A stretch of DNA of 64,000 nt, taken from the NCBI GenBank assembly GCA_040768445.1, contig JAXGMV010000001.1, positions 434,001 through 498,000 of the forward strand, written 5' to 3'. The notes beneath the pieces were generated by a model. The model worked only from the letters and a program-made list of their open reading frames with translations, did no database searches and was not told where the DNA came from. A program made the translations under genes and the position numbers. Shown piece after piece: positions 48,862-58,400 of this stretch. Source of the DNA: JAXGMV01 sp040768445 (GTDB lineage: Bacteria > Chloroflexota > Anaerolineae > Anaerolineales > Anaerolineaceae). How positions within the stretch are numbered: the stretch's first letter is position 1; the number at the start of each line of letters is the position of its first letter.

Positions 48862-50887
48862 GGCTGCGCCTCCCCACCACATCTGGTAGCTGCAGGGATG
48901 TGACCTGATCTGCATTGACTGAGATCTGCCTTACCAGCTGGTTCGGGTTATGGTAAGCCACAATTTCGCTTGAAAATGCACTGGCACTGGCAAGGTAATG
49001 GGTACGGTGATCGAGCACCTCGACCAGTTTACGGGAGATATCAGCCTCATCAGTGAAGATGCAGCCAGCGGCGCTTAGTGGGGAATCTTTCTCCATCTGC
49101 AGCAGGGTGAACGTCAAATCAACAAATCCCGGCGCAACCTTGTGATAGGCATTTGAAAGTGTCAACCAGCAGGTACTGCACTGCTCTAAAAGCTTGATCA
49201 ACGCTGCACTACCGCCTTCGCCGCCTATGATGACAGGCTGCCTGTCGATCAGTTGGCCGGCAGGGTTGTACTGGTCAACAGTCACCCGCAGGAACACGCC
49301 TGCATGCCTGACATCCTGGTTAAGCTCAATCGCAAGATGTGAAAGGGTGGCTGGCAAATCGATCCGACTGCTGATACCTGAAGCTGGGATGGACCATTCT
49401 CCTTCGCTCTGTACGGCAATCCAGCGCTGTTTTTTAGGCAATCGCACCCACGGCAGGGTTTCGAACAGGTAAGCCATGCGCATTACGCTGTTCTCAATCA
49501 CGCTGTGAACGTGTGCGGTGATTTTTGGGTTCAACTGCAGCGCCATCCAACTGCCTGCCGGCACCACGACCGGGATTCCGGCAGTAAATGCTTCCACCAT
49601 GATGCCTGAACTGCGGGTGAAATACGGGTCAGACTCATACGGAACCAGTATCACATCCGCCCGTTGGATCAGCTCACGGAAGGCATCCTGGCTCAGCGGT
49701 TCGGTGTGCAGCTTCACCAGCCCGTTAGGAAATGACCCCAGCTGTGACCGGGCAATCACCGCTTCGGGCTCGCCATCCTCGATGTTGTAGTTGGACTGGA
49801 ACTCGAAATGCACTTTACCGACTTTACCATGCGTTAACCAGGTATCCTGCACGATGCGCGGCAGAAGGTGATAGCCTTTTTCACGGCGGGCATCGCCGGC
49901 ATAGACTACATTGAGCGGCAGGTCAGACACAACCTTCTCCTGGATATAAGCGTCATCCACCGGCACGGGTAATGTCTCAAACGGCTGGATGCCAAGCCGG
50001 TTGTATTGATGGCTTAATTGCTCCGTATCGGTATAAAAATGGATGGATTCTTTGTATGCCAGATCCTGGACGGCACGAAAGACCCGGAAAGAATTCCGCA
50101 AGTCCTCTTCCTGCCCGGCATAATCTGGCTCACGGCCATAAAAGAGAGGGCGTCTGAAAAGCAGGTGCCAGCTCACATCACCTGCAGCCGGCGTCACTTT
50201 GATGTATCTCAGCAGCCCCATCAGTTCCGCTTCGCCAAGTGTGGGAATAAAGATCACATCATCCGGCTTGATACCAATCCGGTAGAAAAGACGGCGGGTA
50301 TCAGATTCAAAGGTGTTCATTTTGCGCTGGTCAGCCAGTTTCAGTTTCAGCCAGCGCGGCAGCCTGAACGGCAGTGTCAGCGGTGTGAACAGGTATTTCA
50401 GGAAACGTACAAAGGCAGTCCATATGTTATGCAAGTAGCTCCTGAAAGGAATCACCTGCCGCAGCAGCTGCAGGAACCTGATTACCGCACCAGCCAGGTA
50501 CACAACTGCCAGCATCAGGAACTCACGCCAGCCAATTGCAAGTGCCTGGCGCAGGACATCACCCAACTTGTGGCGGTTCAACCACAACACACCAAAATGT
50601 GAATAGCCGAACCTCAAAACCAGCCTGGTTCGCAGTGCCTGAAGGTTCTCCTTCGCAGCCTGCAGCACGCGCAGTAAGCGCACATCGCGGCTGTTCGTCC
50701 AGAACTTCTGACGGTATACAGGTATGGCCTCACACGGGAAGCTGCCGATGTCCTTCAACTGTTTGTTGGCTGCCAGCAGCGGCTGGTAACCCTGCTGTGC
50801 AGCAGCTTCCAACACACGGCGGGCATATTCCACATGGTGTCCGCCAATGGTTGAGATGGAATGGTCGATCAGAATAAAACGCTTCAC
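48854..50887 (-). CDS. Large glycosyltransferase-like protein with internal membrane-associating region
   Basis: The 677-residue protein starts at GTG 50887. The N-terminal part, 'FILIDHSISTIGGHHVEYA', is a GT-B acceptor-half type start. About residues 110-190 are basic and hydrophobic with amphipathic helices, a likely membrane-binding insertion. A GT4-like donor half follows near 300-470: 'VVYAGDARREKGYHLLPR', 'VILVPYESDPYFTRSSGIMVEAFTAGIP' (EX7E region, in outline). The last 200 residues are beta-rich and of unknown function. It is about 300 residues longer than ordinary GT4 enzymes. It probably builds the polysaccharide exported by the downstream ABC system. Confidence 0.65.
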   Translation of the reverse strand: MKRFILIDHSISTIGGHHVEYARRVLEAAAQQGYQPLLAANKQLKDIGSFPCEAIPVYRQKFWTNSRDVRLLRVLQAAKENLQALRTRLVLRFGYSHFGVLWLNRHKLGDVLRQALAIGWREFLMLAVVYLAGAVIRFLQLLRQVIPFRSYLHNIWTAFVRFLKYLFTPLTLPFRLPRWLKLKLADQRKMNTFESDTRRLFYRIGIKPDDVIFIPTLGEAELMGLLRYIKVTPAAGDVSWHLLFRRPLFYGREPDYAGQEEDLRNSFRVFRAVQDLAYKESIHFYTDTEQLSHQYNRLGIQPFETLPVPVDDAYIQEKVVSDLPLNVVYAGDARREKGYHLLPRIVQDTWLTHGKVGKVHFEFQSNYNIEDGEPEAVIARSQLGSFPNGLVKLHTEPLSQDAFRELIQRADVILVPYESDPYFTRSSGIMVEAFTAGIPVVVPAGSWMALQLNPKITAHVHSVIENSVMRMAYLFETLPWVRLPKKQRWIAVQSEGEWSIPASGISSRIDLPATLSHLAIELNQDVRHAGVFLRVTVDQYNPAGQLIDRQPVIIGGEGGSAALIKLLEQCSTCWLTLSNAYHKVAPGFVDLTFTLLQMEKDSPLSAAGCIFTDEADISRKLVEVLDHRTHYLASASAFSSEIVAYHNPNQLVRQISVNADQVTSLQLPDVVGRRSRD

Positions 50888-50935
50888 GTATTTACCAGCC
50901 TGTGGTGCAATGAGATCCTGTTCTATTGTATTATA

Positions 50936-50967
50936 ACAACCGCCTGGTTGGACACCAGGCGAAGTTG
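50936..50967. repeat. Hairpin between glycan genes
   Basis: ACAAC and CGCCTGGT pair with ACCAGGCG and GTTGT around the loop TGGAC, with an AA bulge. It lies between the pyruvyltransferase-TPR and the large glycosyltransferase genes. The tail is weakly T-rich, so it may be a partial terminator that sets gene dosage. Confidence 0.55.
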
Positions 50968-51003
50968 TCAGAATAGCTAATTGACGAATTCTGCGCCAGC
51001 AGG

Positions 51004-53010
51004 TTAACTTGTCAGCGCTGCCAGGGCTTTTTGAACGCCTTCATGCTCCGGCTTTAACTCTGCCGCTTTTTGCAGATCGATCAGCGCTTTCTTACGGTCA
51101 CCGACTTTATGCAGGTAAACACCGCGCCGGTAGCGCACCTCAAATTCATCGTATTGGTTCTTCAGGGCTGTATCAAAATGGGTCAGCACATCGTCCATTT
51201 TCTCAATGTCATCCTGTTTCCACAAGCCCATCAGAAAGTGTGCTTCAGCATGGTTGGGCTTTTTACTGAGGCAGCGGCTTAGCAGGGCATACGCCTCACC
51301 CAGGCTGCCGGCGTTATTGGCTGCTTTTGCCTGCATTATCCAGCGGTCAAGCTCTAACTGGTTGACGGCTGCCAACTGCTCCTGAACCTCCTTACGGCTG
51401 CTATCAACCGAACGTGCCTGCTCCAGGTCTGCGCGTGCGCCTTCAACATTCTCACGCTTGAAGCGCACCAGGCCGCGGTTGAAGTAAACCGCAAACGGAT
51501 CAAATCCATTTTTAAAAGCTTCGTCAAAGTGACGCTCTGCCAGATCGAGGTTGCGACCATTTCGCAGGTAGCTGGTGCCGGCAAGGAAATGCCATTCACC
51601 ATTTGAGCGGTCTGTCTCCAGCAGTCGTTCCAGTGTCTCTTCAACCGATGTGGACGCTTCTTTCTCATCCACCAAATCGTGCAGCAGAAAATTGAAAGCT
51701 TTCAACTGCTTTTTCATGATGTCATTCTGCCGGTCAACACGGTTGGCGGTGGTGATTTGCTTCAGCAGCTGTTTGGAAAGCTCCTGCTCAAACGGGGTCA
51801 GCACCGGGATGAGGCTCGGGGTATCCAGTAACCGCATGGCTTCCAATGTATTCTCGTGCTCTTTCTCCTTCCACGCCTCAGAGACTTCAATTAACGCCTT
51901 CTTATAGCGCTCCTGGTTTTCATAGAGTTCCATTAAGTGTGTGGTCAGCCACTCAGATTCTACCGCTGTCATGTCGGTGGTAAAGCTGCCCATGCCGGCC
52001 ATGTCCATAGCACTTTTAACCTTGAGGCTGTAGGAAATTGCCAGGCAGGGTGTGGCGGCAGAGACCGCCAGAATGACTGAATGGAAGCGGGTGCAGATGA
52101 AGGCACTACTGCCGGCAATACAGGCGGCAATCTCAGAAGAATTCATGCGCCTGTGCGGGATATGTGCCTGGTCAGCATGTTTCATGCGGCTTTGCACCCG
52201 GTAAAAGACGGGAATGTCATCGGAATAAACGCCGTACTGTGGTGAGTTCTGGAAGGGCACAAATAGCACGTCAGCGCTGGTCTTTTCACAGAATTGATCC
52301 AGCGCGGTTGCGACTTTTCCTTCCCAATCATTTTCCACAAAATCCAGGTGAGTGCGCCTTTCAGTCCAGTGCCGCAGAGAGACACCGACAAACGGCTTAT
52401 CCATCGAAAAAGCATCCGGGTAGGCGGTTTTCCAGTTCCTGCCAATCTGCACCGGCAGGCGCACTGCAGGGTCAACCGTCACCTTGATATCATCACGTTT
52501 CACCCCAATTGTGCGCAAGACTTCCAACGAACCGGGGTCACGCACAAAGGCGCTGGTCGTAAGTTCAAAAGCTGCTCTCACCATCTGCTTGGCTTCATTG
52601 GAGTACAGGGGTTCAACACCGACTGCATACAGGAAGCACGGTTTCTGCAGGGCGCGCGCCAACAGCGGCACGCTGGCACAGAAGACGTTGAAATCGGCGT
52701 GCTGTGTCAGAAAGCCTTCTGTGCGTACCGGAAAATATTCATTAAACACTGCACCGCCGCCTACCAGCACCAGGTCAGACTTGCGCATGCCTTCGATGAT
52801 GGCAGCCATATCTTCAAACCCCACTGCGTTTACCCCATAAGCCGCCGTAGTACCGGCAGGGTTGGCAGAGGTGACAATGAAATCAACCAGCGGTAGTGAA
52901 TTGCGCAGCTGGTAAAGGATGGATTCAAGAATTGAATCATCACCAATGATGTCATAGCCGTAATATCCGGCTATGAAGATGGTCTTGGGTATGCGGGATA
53001 TTTTTTTCAT
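51004..53010 (-). CDS. Polysaccharide pyruvyltransferase fused to a TPR domain
   Basis: The 668-residue protein has a polysaccharide pyruvyltransferase domain over about residues 8-390. 'IFIAGYYGYDIIGDDSIL', 'SDLVLVGGGAVFNEYF' near 75, 'VGVSLRHW' near 205 and 'ICTRFHSVILAVSAATPCLAISY' (in outline, the conserved R-H-x-x-I near 310) are the CsaB/WcaK landmarks. These enzymes add pyruvyl ketals to wall glycans, often creating anchors for S-layer proteins with SLH domains. The C-terminal part (about 430-668) is a set of TPR-like repeats such as 'NGFDPFAVYFNRGLVRF' and 'VRYRRGVYLHKVGDRKKALI'. This fusion is unusual and could dock the enzyme to other glycan enzymes. Confidence 0.85.
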   Translation of the reverse strand: MKKISRIPKTIFIAGYYGYDIIGDDSILESILYQLRNSLPLVDFIVTSANPAGTTAAYGVNAVGFEDMAAIIEGMRKSDLVLVGGGAVFNEYFPVRTEGFLTQHADFNVFCASVPLLARALQKPCFLYAVGVEPLYSNEAKQMVRAAFELTTSAFVRDPGSLEVLRTIGVKRDDIKVTVDPAVRLPVQIGRNWKTAYPDAFSMDKPFVGVSLRHWTERRTHLDFVENDWEGKVATALDQFCEKTSADVLFVPFQNSPQYGVYSDDIPVFYRVQSRMKHADQAHIPHRRMNSSEIAACIAGSSAFICTRFHSVILAVSAATPCLAISYSLKVKSAMDMAGMGSFTTDMTAVESEWLTTHLMELYENQERYKKALIEVSEAWKEKEHENTLEAMRLLDTPSLIPVLTPFEQELSKQLLKQITTANRVDRQNDIMKKQLKAFNFLLHDLVDEKEASTSVEETLERLLETDRSNGEWHFLAGTSYLRNGRNLDLAERHFDEAFKNGFDPFAVYFNRGLVRFKRENVEGARADLEQARSVDSSRKEVQEQLAAVNQLELDRWIMQAKAANNAGSLGEAYALLSRCLSKKPNHAEAHFLMGLWKQDDIEKMDDVLTHFDTALKNQYDEFEVRYRRGVYLHKVGDRKKALIDLQKAAELKPEHEGVQKALAALTS

Positions 53011-53122
53011 GGCAGTGTCCTATCGGTTTTCACATACAGGCAGATATGTAAACGATGTAGTTACATTGTAAGGATTTCCGGTAAATATGCAACTCAAGCA
53101 CAAGACACAATTGTTTAACGCA

Positions 53123-54061
53123 TTACAGGTTGGTATAACGTTCATTGCGCAGAATCGTGTATCCTTTGATCAGTTCTGTGATGCCCTGCGCCAGCGATAG
53201 ACTGGTTTGGAATCCAGCGGATTCAATTTTTGCATTTGAAACGATATAATCGCGCTTATCCGGGTCTTCTCCGACCGGCGCTTCGAGGTACACAAAGCCC
53301 GGCAGTTGTTTTTTGATCTCTGCGCACAGCTCCAGCTTGGACAGGTTGGCATCGCTTAATCCGACGTTATAAGGCTGGTCTTTCATTGACTCAAAATGCG
53401 TCATGCCGTGTAAAAACGCACGGGCAGCATCCTGAATATGCAGGTAATTACGCTTGGCATGCCCCTCAAACACCACCACGGTACGGTCATGAACAGCACG
53501 GTAGACGAAATCATTAACCAGCAGGTCAAGGCGCATACGGGTGGACAATCCAAAGACCGTCGCCAGCCTGAAGGTGATGGCATTGCCGGCATCCAATATT
53601 GCCTTTTCAGCCTCAACTTTGGTGACGCCGTACAGCGAAATGGGGCGCAGCGGAGTCTCCTCGGTACAGAATATCCCCTGCTCACCCACGCCATAACCGG
53701 AGTTGGTGGTTGGATACACGATGCGCTGATCATGTGAACGCAGTGACAACAGCAGCTTGACCGCATCCAGGTTGAGCGATGTGGCTGTCACCTGATCCTG
53801 CTTGCAGGCAGGCGCACCCACCAATGCCGCCAGCGGGATGAGCGTATCGCAGCCTTTCATCGCAGTCTTAAGGGTTTCCCTGTCACGGCAGTCGCCGCGT
53901 ATGACGGTAAAGTTAGGGTTCAAGCAGCAGTCCAGCAGGCTGTTCTGTTTGAAGGAAAAATTGTCCAGCACGGTTACTGCATAGCCCTGCTTCAGCAGCA
54001 GCGGCGTCAAAACTGACCCAATATAGCCGGCACCGCCGGTGATCAATACGCGTTCTACCAT
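53123..54061 (-). CDS. NAD-dependent sugar-nucleotide epimerase
   Basis: The 312-residue extended SDR starts behind GAGGT. 'VLITGGAGYIGSVLTPLLL' is the glycine-rich NAD site, 'YPTTNSGYG' holds the catalytic Ser/Thr and 'YGVTKVEAE' the YxxxK pair near 144. 'KRNYLHIQDAARAFLHG' near 204 is conserved in UDP-glucose 4-epimerase relatives. The substrate cannot be assigned; UDP- or GDP-hexose is likely. It lies between the ABC exporter genes and the pyruvyltransferase gene in the glycan operon. Confidence 0.85.
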   Translation of the reverse strand: MVERVLITGGAGYIGSVLTPLLLKQGYAVTVLDNFSFKQNSLLDCCLNPNFTVIRGDCRDRETLKTAMKGCDTLIPLAALVGAPACKQDQVTATSLNLDAVKLLLSLRSHDQRIVYPTTNSGYGVGEQGIFCTEETPLRPISLYGVTKVEAEKAILDAGNAITFRLATVFGLSTRMRLDLLVNDFVYRAVHDRTVVVFEGHAKRNYLHIQDAARAFLHGMTHFESMKDQPYNVGLSDANLSKLELCAEIKKQLPGFVYLEAPVGEDPDKRDYIVSNAKIESAGFQTSLSLAQGITELIKGYTILRNERYTNL

Positions 54062-54085
54062 TATGACCTCATTATTTCAGTTTTT

Positions 54086-54853
54086 TCACTGGCCTGAAGC
54101 GGTGTAAGCGTTTACGACATCTTCCGCAGAACCATAAGCACGGATTATGCCATGATCCAGCCAGGCAGCTTTACTGCACAGTGATTTTACCGCATCCATG
54201 TTGTGTGTTACCAGCAAGATGGTGGCGCCGCGCTCATAAAAGCTCTGCATGCGCTCGGTGCTTTTGACCTGGAAGTCCTTGTCACCCACAGCCAGGATTT
54301 CGTCAATCAGCAGGATATCGGCATCGCTGTCAGTTGCCACGGCAAAACCAAGCCGTGCCATCATGCCGGATGAGTAGGTGCGCAGTGGTGCATCGATAAA
54401 CTCCTGCAGCTCGGAAAAGTCTACAATTTCATCAAACTTGGATTCCATCTCACGCTGCGAGTAGCCCAGCAGCGACCCGTACAGGTAGATATTCTCCCTG
54501 CCCGATAGCTCAGGGTGAAAACCCCCGCCCAGGCTGAGCAGCGGCGCGACTTTTCCGTACACCACCAGCCTGCCGCTGGTCGGAGATAGGATGCGCCCCA
54601 CCACCTGCAGCAGGGTGCTTTTGCCGGCACCATTGTTGCCGATGATACCAAATACCTGTCCCCGTGGGATTAGGAGGTTAATACCTTTCAATGCCCAGAA
54701 GCGGTTCTTACGCGTCCGCTTGCCCTTGAGCAGACGGATGATGTATTCCTTAAGTGTTGGAATGCGCTCAGCCGGTGTGGTATAGCAGACAGAAACATCC
54801 TGCAGGGCAACGGCTGTATCGCTTAATATAACCTGGTTACCATCCATCGTCAT
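54086..54853 (-). CDS. ABC transporter ATPase for surface polysaccharide export (Wzt/TagH-like)
   Basis: The protein has 255 residues from ATG 54853, just after the stop of the permease gene; longer in-frame starts overlap that gene. Walker A is 'GNNGAGKST', the signature is 'YSSGMMARLGFAV' and Walker B is 'ILLIDEILAVGD'. The N-terminal 'FWALKGINLLIPRGQ' and the Asp/Glu-rich middle are typical of the Wzt/TagH/KpsT branch. It lacks the C-terminal glycan-binding domain that long Wzt proteins carry, so it belongs to the short form, which needs no cap-specific recognition. Together with the adjacent permease it exports a lipid-linked polysaccharide across the membrane. Confidence 0.9.
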   Translation of the reverse strand: MTMDGNQVILSDTAVALQDVSVCYTTPAERIPTLKEYIIRLLKGKRTRKNRFWALKGINLLIPRGQVFGIIGNNGAGKSTLLQVVGRILSPTSGRLVVYGKVAPLLSLGGGFHPELSGRENIYLYGSLLGYSQREMESKFDEIVDFSELQEFIDAPLRTYSSGMMARLGFAVATDSDADILLIDEILAVGDKDFQVKSTERMQSFYERGATILLVTHNMDAVKSLCSKAAWLDHGIIRAYGSAEDVVNAYTASGQ

Positions 54854-54857
54854 TGAC

Positions 54858-55685
54858 CTAAACATAATGGGCGAATTCGCTGGATTTACGGGTGTAAAGC
54901 ACCCATCCAACGATTAACACGCCCACAGAGTAAACTATTGCGGGCCAGACCTCGCCAAAAACGGGAAAGCGTCCTTCATATATTGCCAGTCTGAACAGTT
55001 TCACCAACGGTACCATAGGGTTGATGTACGGCAGGATGTTCTGCAGGGTTTGCGGCAGAATCTCCCACGGGTAGATCACCGGCGTCAGGTACATCCAGGC
55101 CATCAAGATGATCTGGTACATCGGGTTGACATCCGGAAAGTACACTGCCAACGTCGAGACAATCAGCGCCACACCCAGCGAAAACAGGCCAATCAGGATG
55201 ATTGGCAACGGTAGCAGCAGGACAGGCCAGCCCAGCTTCACCTGGTAAACCGCCAGGATTATTACCAGCGGGATTAAAGCCAGCAGCAGGTTAACTAAGC
55301 CCGCCGTCATTGAAGCTACCGGTAAAACTGTGCGCGGCAGGTACACGTATTTCAACAGTCCGCCGCCCCACACCACCTTATCCATCGAATCGTTGGTTGT
55401 CTGGGCGAAAAAGTTCCAGGCAATGAGGCCTGACAGAACATATGCAGCATAAGCTGTCGTGCCCTTGAAGATTTGCGAAAACACCACTGTCAGGATCAGC
55501 ATGGTCAGCAGCGGACTGATCATCGTCCACGCCACACCCAGCACCGAGCGCTTGTAACGTGTCACGATGTCCCGCCGCACCAGTTGAAAAATCAGGTGCC
55601 GGTAACGGACCAATTCGGACAGCTCCTGCAGGGATGCAGAATGCTGCTGGGCGCTGTCATAGGTGGGGCGGGAATCAGGGTTCAA
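54858..55685 (-). CDS. ABC-2 type polysaccharide exporter permease (Wzm/TagG-like)
   Basis: The 275-residue protein has an amphipathic N-terminus, 'YRHLIFQLVRRDIVTRYKRSVLG', characteristic of ABC-2 permeases for polysaccharide export. Six transmembrane helices follow, at about 40-60, 72-92, 115-140, 150-172, 180-200 and 235-255. 'SMLGVAWTMISPLL' and 'LTPVIYP' near 195 are family marks; the last lies in the fifth helix. It pairs with the ATPase gene four bases downstream. The start overlaps the upstream glycosyltransferase gene by 11 bases, so the module is tightly coupled. Confidence 0.92.
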   Translation of the reverse strand: MNPDSRPTYDSAQQHSASLQELSELVRYRHLIFQLVRRDIVTRYKRSVLGVAWTMISPLLTMLILTVVFSQIFKGTTAYAAYVLSGLIAWNFFAQTTNDSMDKVVWGGGLLKYVYLPRTVLPVASMTAGLVNLLLALIPLVIILAVYQVKLGWPVLLLPLPIILIGLFSLGVALIVSTLAVYFPDVNPMYQIILMAWMYLTPVIYPWEILPQTLQNILPYINPMVPLVKLFRLAIYEGRFPVFGEVWPAIVYSVGVLIVGWVLYTRKSSEFAHYV

Positions 55686-56937
55686 TCAAGTCACCGCTAC
55701 TTTCACTTGTTTGCTCCAAAACATCAGTGAGCACGCGTTCAAACTGCCGGGCACATACCTCCAGCGAGTATTTCTCCTCGAACAACTGTCGGGCATGCCT
55801 GCCCGCGTCAGCCAGTTCGTCCTGTTGAGTCTTTATCTGATACACAAGTTGTGCCAGCCTTTCAGCGCTGCCTGTCTCAACCCACCAGCCGATAGTGTTA
55901 TCCTGCACAATTCTTTGAATATCATGTCCAACCGGTGATAATGCCAGTACCGGCCTGCCAGCCGCCATGATGCTGTACAGCTTGCCCTGTGTTGAGACAG
56001 CCCCACCTTCTGACGAGAGTGTTACCATGGCAATGTCACTTGCTGCCAGCACCTCAGGCAGACGTTCCAAATCTTGCCGAGGATGAAAGATAACATTGGT
56101 CAGACCTTTCTTCTGAACCATATCAACCAGGGCTTGTTTCTTCACCCCATCTCCCACCAGTACAAAGCGCACAGTCTCATTTTCGCTCAGTTGATGCGCC
56201 GCCTCAATCACTGTTTCAAGATCGCTGAAAAGACCCATGTTGCCGGAGTAGACAACCACAAAATGACCGTTCAAGCCCCAAGCATCACGAAAGTGATTGC
56301 TTTTTTCAGCTGGCCGGATGAGGTCACCATCAGCCCAGTCAGGAATCTCAATAATACGCTCTGGGGAAACTCCCTGTTGTTCAAAATACTGCCGAAAATT
56401 GCTGGCATTGGTGACAATGCGGTCTGCTTTACGGTACAGCTTATTTTCCCAAAGGTATAGCAATCTGGTGACGAGCCCGGGCTTTGCCAGTCCGCCAGCC
56501 AGGATGGCGTTTGTAAATAAATCTTTCACATTCAACACAAGCCGGATGTGCCAGCTCTTTGCCAACTGCCGGGCAGTGATGCCCATAAATATCGGGGGTG
56601 AAAAGCTGAGGATGATATCCGGCTTTTTAAGATTTAGCCCTGCGATAAGCGATGAAACCCCAAAAGACAGCGCGCTCAAGCCGCGCAGGGCGGCGTTTGC
56701 CAGCCGGCTGGCAGGTAAAAACCAGGTTCTGATAATGTGTACGCCGTGGTGGTCTTCATGCAATTTCAGATGGCCGCGGTACTGCGGTGGAATTTTACCA
56801 TCAGGATAATTCGGCATGCCTGTCAGCACGGTCACCTGGTGGCCAAGCTGATGTAGTTTGCCGGCAAGTTCTTCAACAATGACGCCTGCGCCATAGCTTT
56901 CTGGCCAGTAATGCTGGCTGATGATTAACAATCTCAT
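55675..56937 (-). CDS. Glycosyltransferase family 4 (WbuB-like)
   Basis: The 420-residue protein begins 'LIISQHYWPESYGAGVIVEEL', the usual N-terminus of WbuB/WcaI-type GT4 enzymes. 'VVYSGNMGLFSDLETVIEAA' near 228 and 'SEGGAVSTQGKLYSIMAAGRPVLA' (in outline) near 325, with the glycine-rich EX7E-like region, form the sugar-nucleotide half. It is the first gene of the minus-strand glycan operon and is divergent from the LCP gene across about 160 bases. It probably adds a fucosamine-like or other sugar to the lipid carrier. No membrane helix apart from a possible re-entrant segment near 80. Confidence 0.85.
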   Translation of the reverse strand: MRLLIISQHYWPESYGAGVIVEELAGKLHQLGHQVTVLTGMPNYPDGKIPPQYRGHLKLHEDHHGVHIIRTWFLPASRLANAALRGLSALSFGVSSLIAGLNLKKPDIILSFSPPIFMGITARQLAKSWHIRLVLNVKDLFTNAILAGGLAKPGLVTRLLYLWENKLYRKADRIVTNASNFRQYFEQQGVSPERIIEIPDWADGDLIRPAEKSNHFRDAWGLNGHFVVVYSGNMGLFSDLETVIEAAHQLSENETVRFVLVGDGVKKQALVDMVQKKGLTNVIFHPRQDLERLPEVLAASDIAMVTLSSEGGAVSTQGKLYSIMAAGRPVLALSPVGHDIQRIVQDNTIGWWVETGSAERLAQLVYQIKTQQDELADAGRHARQLFEEKYSLEVCARQFERVLTDVLEQTSESSGDLIEP

Positions 56938-57096
56938 GAGGTTCTCAGTTGATGCGTCATGCTACTTCACTAAATTATAATGCTTGCAATGCCATCCTGC
57001 ATATGCAGTGGAGCCAGGTAAATCTGCCCAAAAATACTGGCACTATCCTTGCAACGGCTACTGTGTTAATCCTTGTTAAAAAAGGTTCAAGCCGAT

Positions 57097-58377
57097 ATGC
57101 AGGATTTAAAGTACAATATGAGACAATATGGTAACACGATGGCTGTCAAGCAGTTAAACGATCCATCGTTTAAGATTGGCATAAGGAGTAACGCAAGGAG
57201 AAAAAAGCGAGCTAGCCTGTTGGATCTTCTTTCCTTTTTCTCTCGACAGGAAGAAAAAGACACAGATGAATCACGGGGCAATATCAGCGGTTTTACACCG
57301 TTGAGAACGTCTAATCTCAATACCATGACTCATCCCCAAACTGCCAAACCTGTAAGAAAAACCGGATTAATTTTTTCCGTTATTCTCGGATTGCTGCTCA
57401 TTGCAGCAATCGCTGTTACCTGTGCAACACCCGGCTTTGCCCAATCTTTTTCACCAAAATCTGCCATGTCGCTGGCCGGTATACCTGCCAATGCCACCCC
57501 CACACCAACGCCGTTCTTACCAATGATGGCACAAGAAGTGGTGGAAGCCACACAACCACCAGCAGCGGACCAGCCTGTCATTCAGGGTTCCGAACCTCAA
57601 TCGACGGCACCAGTCCGAGAAGAACATATCAGCTTTATGCTGTTGGGGTCAGACCAGCGCCCGAATGAAAACGGATTCAGAACCGACGCCATCATGCTGG
57701 TCATTGTCAACAAGGATACCAATGCCGTCTCAATCATCTCCCTGCCGCGCGACCTGTATGTCACCATCCCGGGCTGGGGAGAAGACCGTATCAATACAGT
57801 CTTTCCGAGCGGTGGTTTTGATCTGCTCGCCGATACAATGGAATATAACTTCGGTATCCGGCCGGATCATTACGCACTGACATATTTCTGGAGTTTTGTT
57901 GAGACAGTTGACAGCCTGGGTGGTTTGGATGTTCCTGTACCTGAAGCACTTTACGACCAATGTGAACTGCCGCAGATGGGCTACTGCGCTGTTGAGCCCG
58001 GCATCGTTCACATGGACGGGCAAATGGCGCTGTGGTATGTACGTTCCCGCCGCACCACCAGCGATTTTTCCCGCAGCGAACGCCAGCAGTTGATCGTCTC
58101 AGTGTTGTTTGATAAGTTAATGAGCATGGATGCTGTTTCACGCATCCCGGAGCTTTACAATATTTTTGCTAAAAATGTGGAGACCGATATTGCTGTGGAT
58201 GATGTCATGCGCTTGATCCCGGTGGCTTCAAAGGTCTTCACCGATCACAACAACCTCAAGAGTTTTGCCATCGGTCCGTACGAGACCATACCAACCACCA
58301 CCTACTACGGCGCCAGCGTCCTTCTCCCTGACTACGATGCTATTTCGTTGATCCTCCAGGAAGCGTTGAGCCGCTGA
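57097..58377 (+). CDS. LytR-CpsA-Psr (LCP) family glycopolymer ligase
   Basis: The protein has about 426 residues from ATG 57097; starts at TTG 57073, ATG 57118 or ATG 57139 are also possible, none with a strong ribosome site. One transmembrane helix lies near 90-115, followed by a proline-rich spacer. The LCP domain (about 170-420) has 'FMLLGSDQRP', 'RTDAIMLVIVNKDTNAVSI', 'SLPRDLYVTIPG', 'INTVFPSGG' and 'YVRSRRTTSDFSR'. These are the polyprenyl-phosphate pocket arginines and aspartates. LCP enzymes attach lipid-linked glycopolymers to peptidoglycan, matching the ABC-exported polysaccharide made by the divergent operon. Confidence 0.92.
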   Translation: MQDLKYNMRQYGNTMAVKQLNDPSFKIGIRSNARRKKRASLLDLLSFFSRQEEKDTDESRGNISGFTPLRTSNLNTMTHPQTAKPVRKTGLIFSVILGLLLIAAIAVTCATPGFAQSFSPKSAMSLAGIPANATPTPTPFLPMMAQEVVEATQPPAADQPVIQGSEPQSTAPVREEHISFMLLGSDQRPNENGFRTDAIMLVIVNKDTNAVSIISLPRDLYVTIPGWGEDRINTVFPSGGFDLLADTMEYNFGIRPDHYALTYFWSFVETVDSLGGLDVPVPEALYDQCELPQMGYCAVEPGIVHMDGQMALWYVRSRRTTSDFSRSERQQLIVSVLFDKLMSMDAVSRIPELYNIFAKNVETDIAVDDVMRLIPVASKVFTDHNNLKSFAIGPYETIPTTTYYGASVLLPDYDAISLILQEALSR

Positions 58378-58400
58378 GTAAAGATAGTCTCAAGGATGGA

